Positions 6,362 through 7,188 of a stretch of DNA of 7,188 bases are shown here, in pieces. The number at the start of each line of letters is the position of its first letter. Positions within the stretch are counted from its first letter, which is position 1. A model generated the notes under the pieces. That model searched no databases and was not told where the DNA came from. It saw only the letters and a program-made list of their open reading frames with translations. Position numbers and translations under genes: made by a program. Location: assembly GCA_029939615.1 (NCBI GenBank), contig JAOZSP010000076.1, forward strand, positions 1 through 7,188, written 5' to 3'. This stretch comes from Candidatus Izemoplasma sp. (lineage in GTDB: Bacteria; Bacillota_I; Bacilli_A; Izemoplasmatales; Izemoplasmataceae).

Positions 6362-6367
6362 CATATT

Positions 6368-7188
6368 ATGATTGATTTATATGATATAAAAGACCCAAGT
6401 TTTTTAAATGATTTAGATATCAAGGAATTAGAAGAACTGAGTAAAAACATTAGACAGTTTATAATTGAAAAGGTTTCAAAAACCGGAGGACATTTGTCTT
6501 CTAATTTAGGTGTAGTAGAACTTACTATTGCATTACACAAGGTTTTTGAAAGCCCTAAAGATAAACTGATTTTTGATGTTGGACATCAAGCATACACACA
6601 TAAAATCTTGACTGGACGAGCAAAAGATTTTGATACACTAAGACAATACAAAGGATTAAGTGGGTACTTAAAAAGAAGTGAAAGTATTCACGATATTTAT
6701 GAAGCAGGACATAGTTCTACAAGTATTGCTGCAGCTGCTGGAATTGAATTTAGTAAGAAGTACATTGGTAACTCTTACAAAGTAATTCCAATTATTGGGG
6801 ATGGAGCATTAACTGGTGGAATGGCATTTGAGGCACTTAACTTTTTAGGTGGACATAGTGATCATCAACCAATTATTATCCTTAATGATAATGAAATGAG
6901 CATTAGTGAAAATATTGGATATTTATCAAATGTCTTAAATGAAATTCGCGGGAAAACCACTTATCGTAAAATAAAGGCGAAAACTGCAAAATTAATGCCT
7001 CGATTTATTAGAAAATTGACTTTTAAAGTTGAAAGAGCTGTCAAAGGATTTTTAAGTAATAATACATTGTTTGATGATTTAGGATTCTCTTATTATGGTC
7101 CGATAAACGGACATAAAATGAAAGAACTTATCAAATACTTAAGAATTGCTAAAAACAAAGGGCTTATTGGTGGTTATCCTGATGGTAC
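6368..7188 (+). CDS. dxs: 1-deoxy-D-xylulose-5-phosphate synthase, N-terminal part (3' end outside window)
   Basis: The first 273 codons of a protein normally about 600-640 residues. DXS condenses pyruvate and glyceraldehyde 3-phosphate to deoxyxylulose 5-phosphate, the first step of the MEP route to isoprenoids, in the cytoplasm with thiamine diphosphate. Seen: GGHLSSNLGVVELTIALH at 40-57 (His42 corresponds to the conserved active-site His), FDVGHQAYTHKILTGR at 69-84, and the thiamine-diphosphate motif starting GDGALTGGMAFEALN (144-158) and ending in NDNEMSISENIG (173-184). GPINGH at 244-249 replaces the more usual GP[IV]DGH. The last nine codons (about 265-273) do not resemble the GPVLLHVVTKKGKGY-type segment expected there, so the reading frame near the window edge is uncertain. 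Identity is secure from the N-terminal domain. Confidence 0.95.
   Translation, partial: MIDLYDIKDPSFLNDLDIKELEELSKNIRQFIIEKVSKTGGHLSSNLGVVELTIALHKVFESPKDKLIFDVGHQAYTHKILTGRAKDFDTLRQYKGLSGYLKRSESIHDIYEAGHSSTSIAAAAGIEFSKKYIGNSYKVIPIIGDGALTGGMAFEALNFLGGHSDHQPIIILNDNEMSISENIGYLSNVLNEIRGKTTYRKIKAKTAKLMPRFIRKLTFKVERAVKGFLSNNTLFDDLGFSYYGPINGHKMKELIKYLRIAKNKGLIGGYPDG

Noticed and set aside
6277..6540. Open frame of 87 codons on the - strand across xseB/dxs
   Set aside because: Antisense to two conserved genes, with low-complexity Ser-rich translation.
1..7188. CRISPR arrays, tRNA/rRNA genes, insertion sequences
   Set aside because: No regularly spaced repeats, cloverleaf-like segments, transposase motifs or terminal inverted repeats were seen on reading both strands.

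Overview
This is an AT-rich window with bacterial gene structure: dense genes on the + strand, purine-rich Shine-Dalgarno sites, and short hairpins followed by T-runs. TGA is used as a stop codon (880-882), so the code is standard bacterial (code 11), not the Mycoplasma code. The low GC and the nusB-xseA-xseB-dxs order suggest a Bacillota-type organism or a code-11 Mollicute relative (Acholeplasma/Izemoplasma/Haloplasma-like). This placement is inference; the window holds no rRNA or other decisive marker.

Region 1 (1-1690) is the end of a carbohydrate-use operon. It holds the 3' half of a GH13 alpha-glucosidase-type enzyme, then an esterase-D-like alpha/beta hydrolase whose ribosome binding site overlaps the upstream stop codon. 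An intrinsic terminator closes the unit.

Region 2 (1691-4277) is a self-contained regulated cassette and the most unusual part of the window. A sigma-A-like promoter is overlaid by two adjacent 24-bp repeats, each with a TAAC-N4-GTTA dyad, which look like operators. It drives a TetR-family repressor and, 16 bp downstream, a 583-residue protein. That protein joins a six-helix membrane domain, an SCP2 (sterol-carrier-type lipid-binding) domain and a flavodoxin-fold FMN reductase domain with a CX2CX2CX7C cysteine cluster typical of iron-sulfur flavoproteins. A strong 12-bp-stem terminator follows. The simplest model is an autoregulated, membrane-bound redox enzyme acting on a hydrophobic substrate that the TetR protein may sense. 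The substrate is unknown.

Region 3 (4278-7188) starts with an AT-rich spacer carrying a probable promoter, then a tight housekeeping operon: nusB (antitermination), xseA and xseB (exonuclease VII subunits) and the 5' part of dxs (isoprenoid precursor synthesis), which runs off the window. folD and ispA, often found in this cluster in Bacillota, are absent between these genes.
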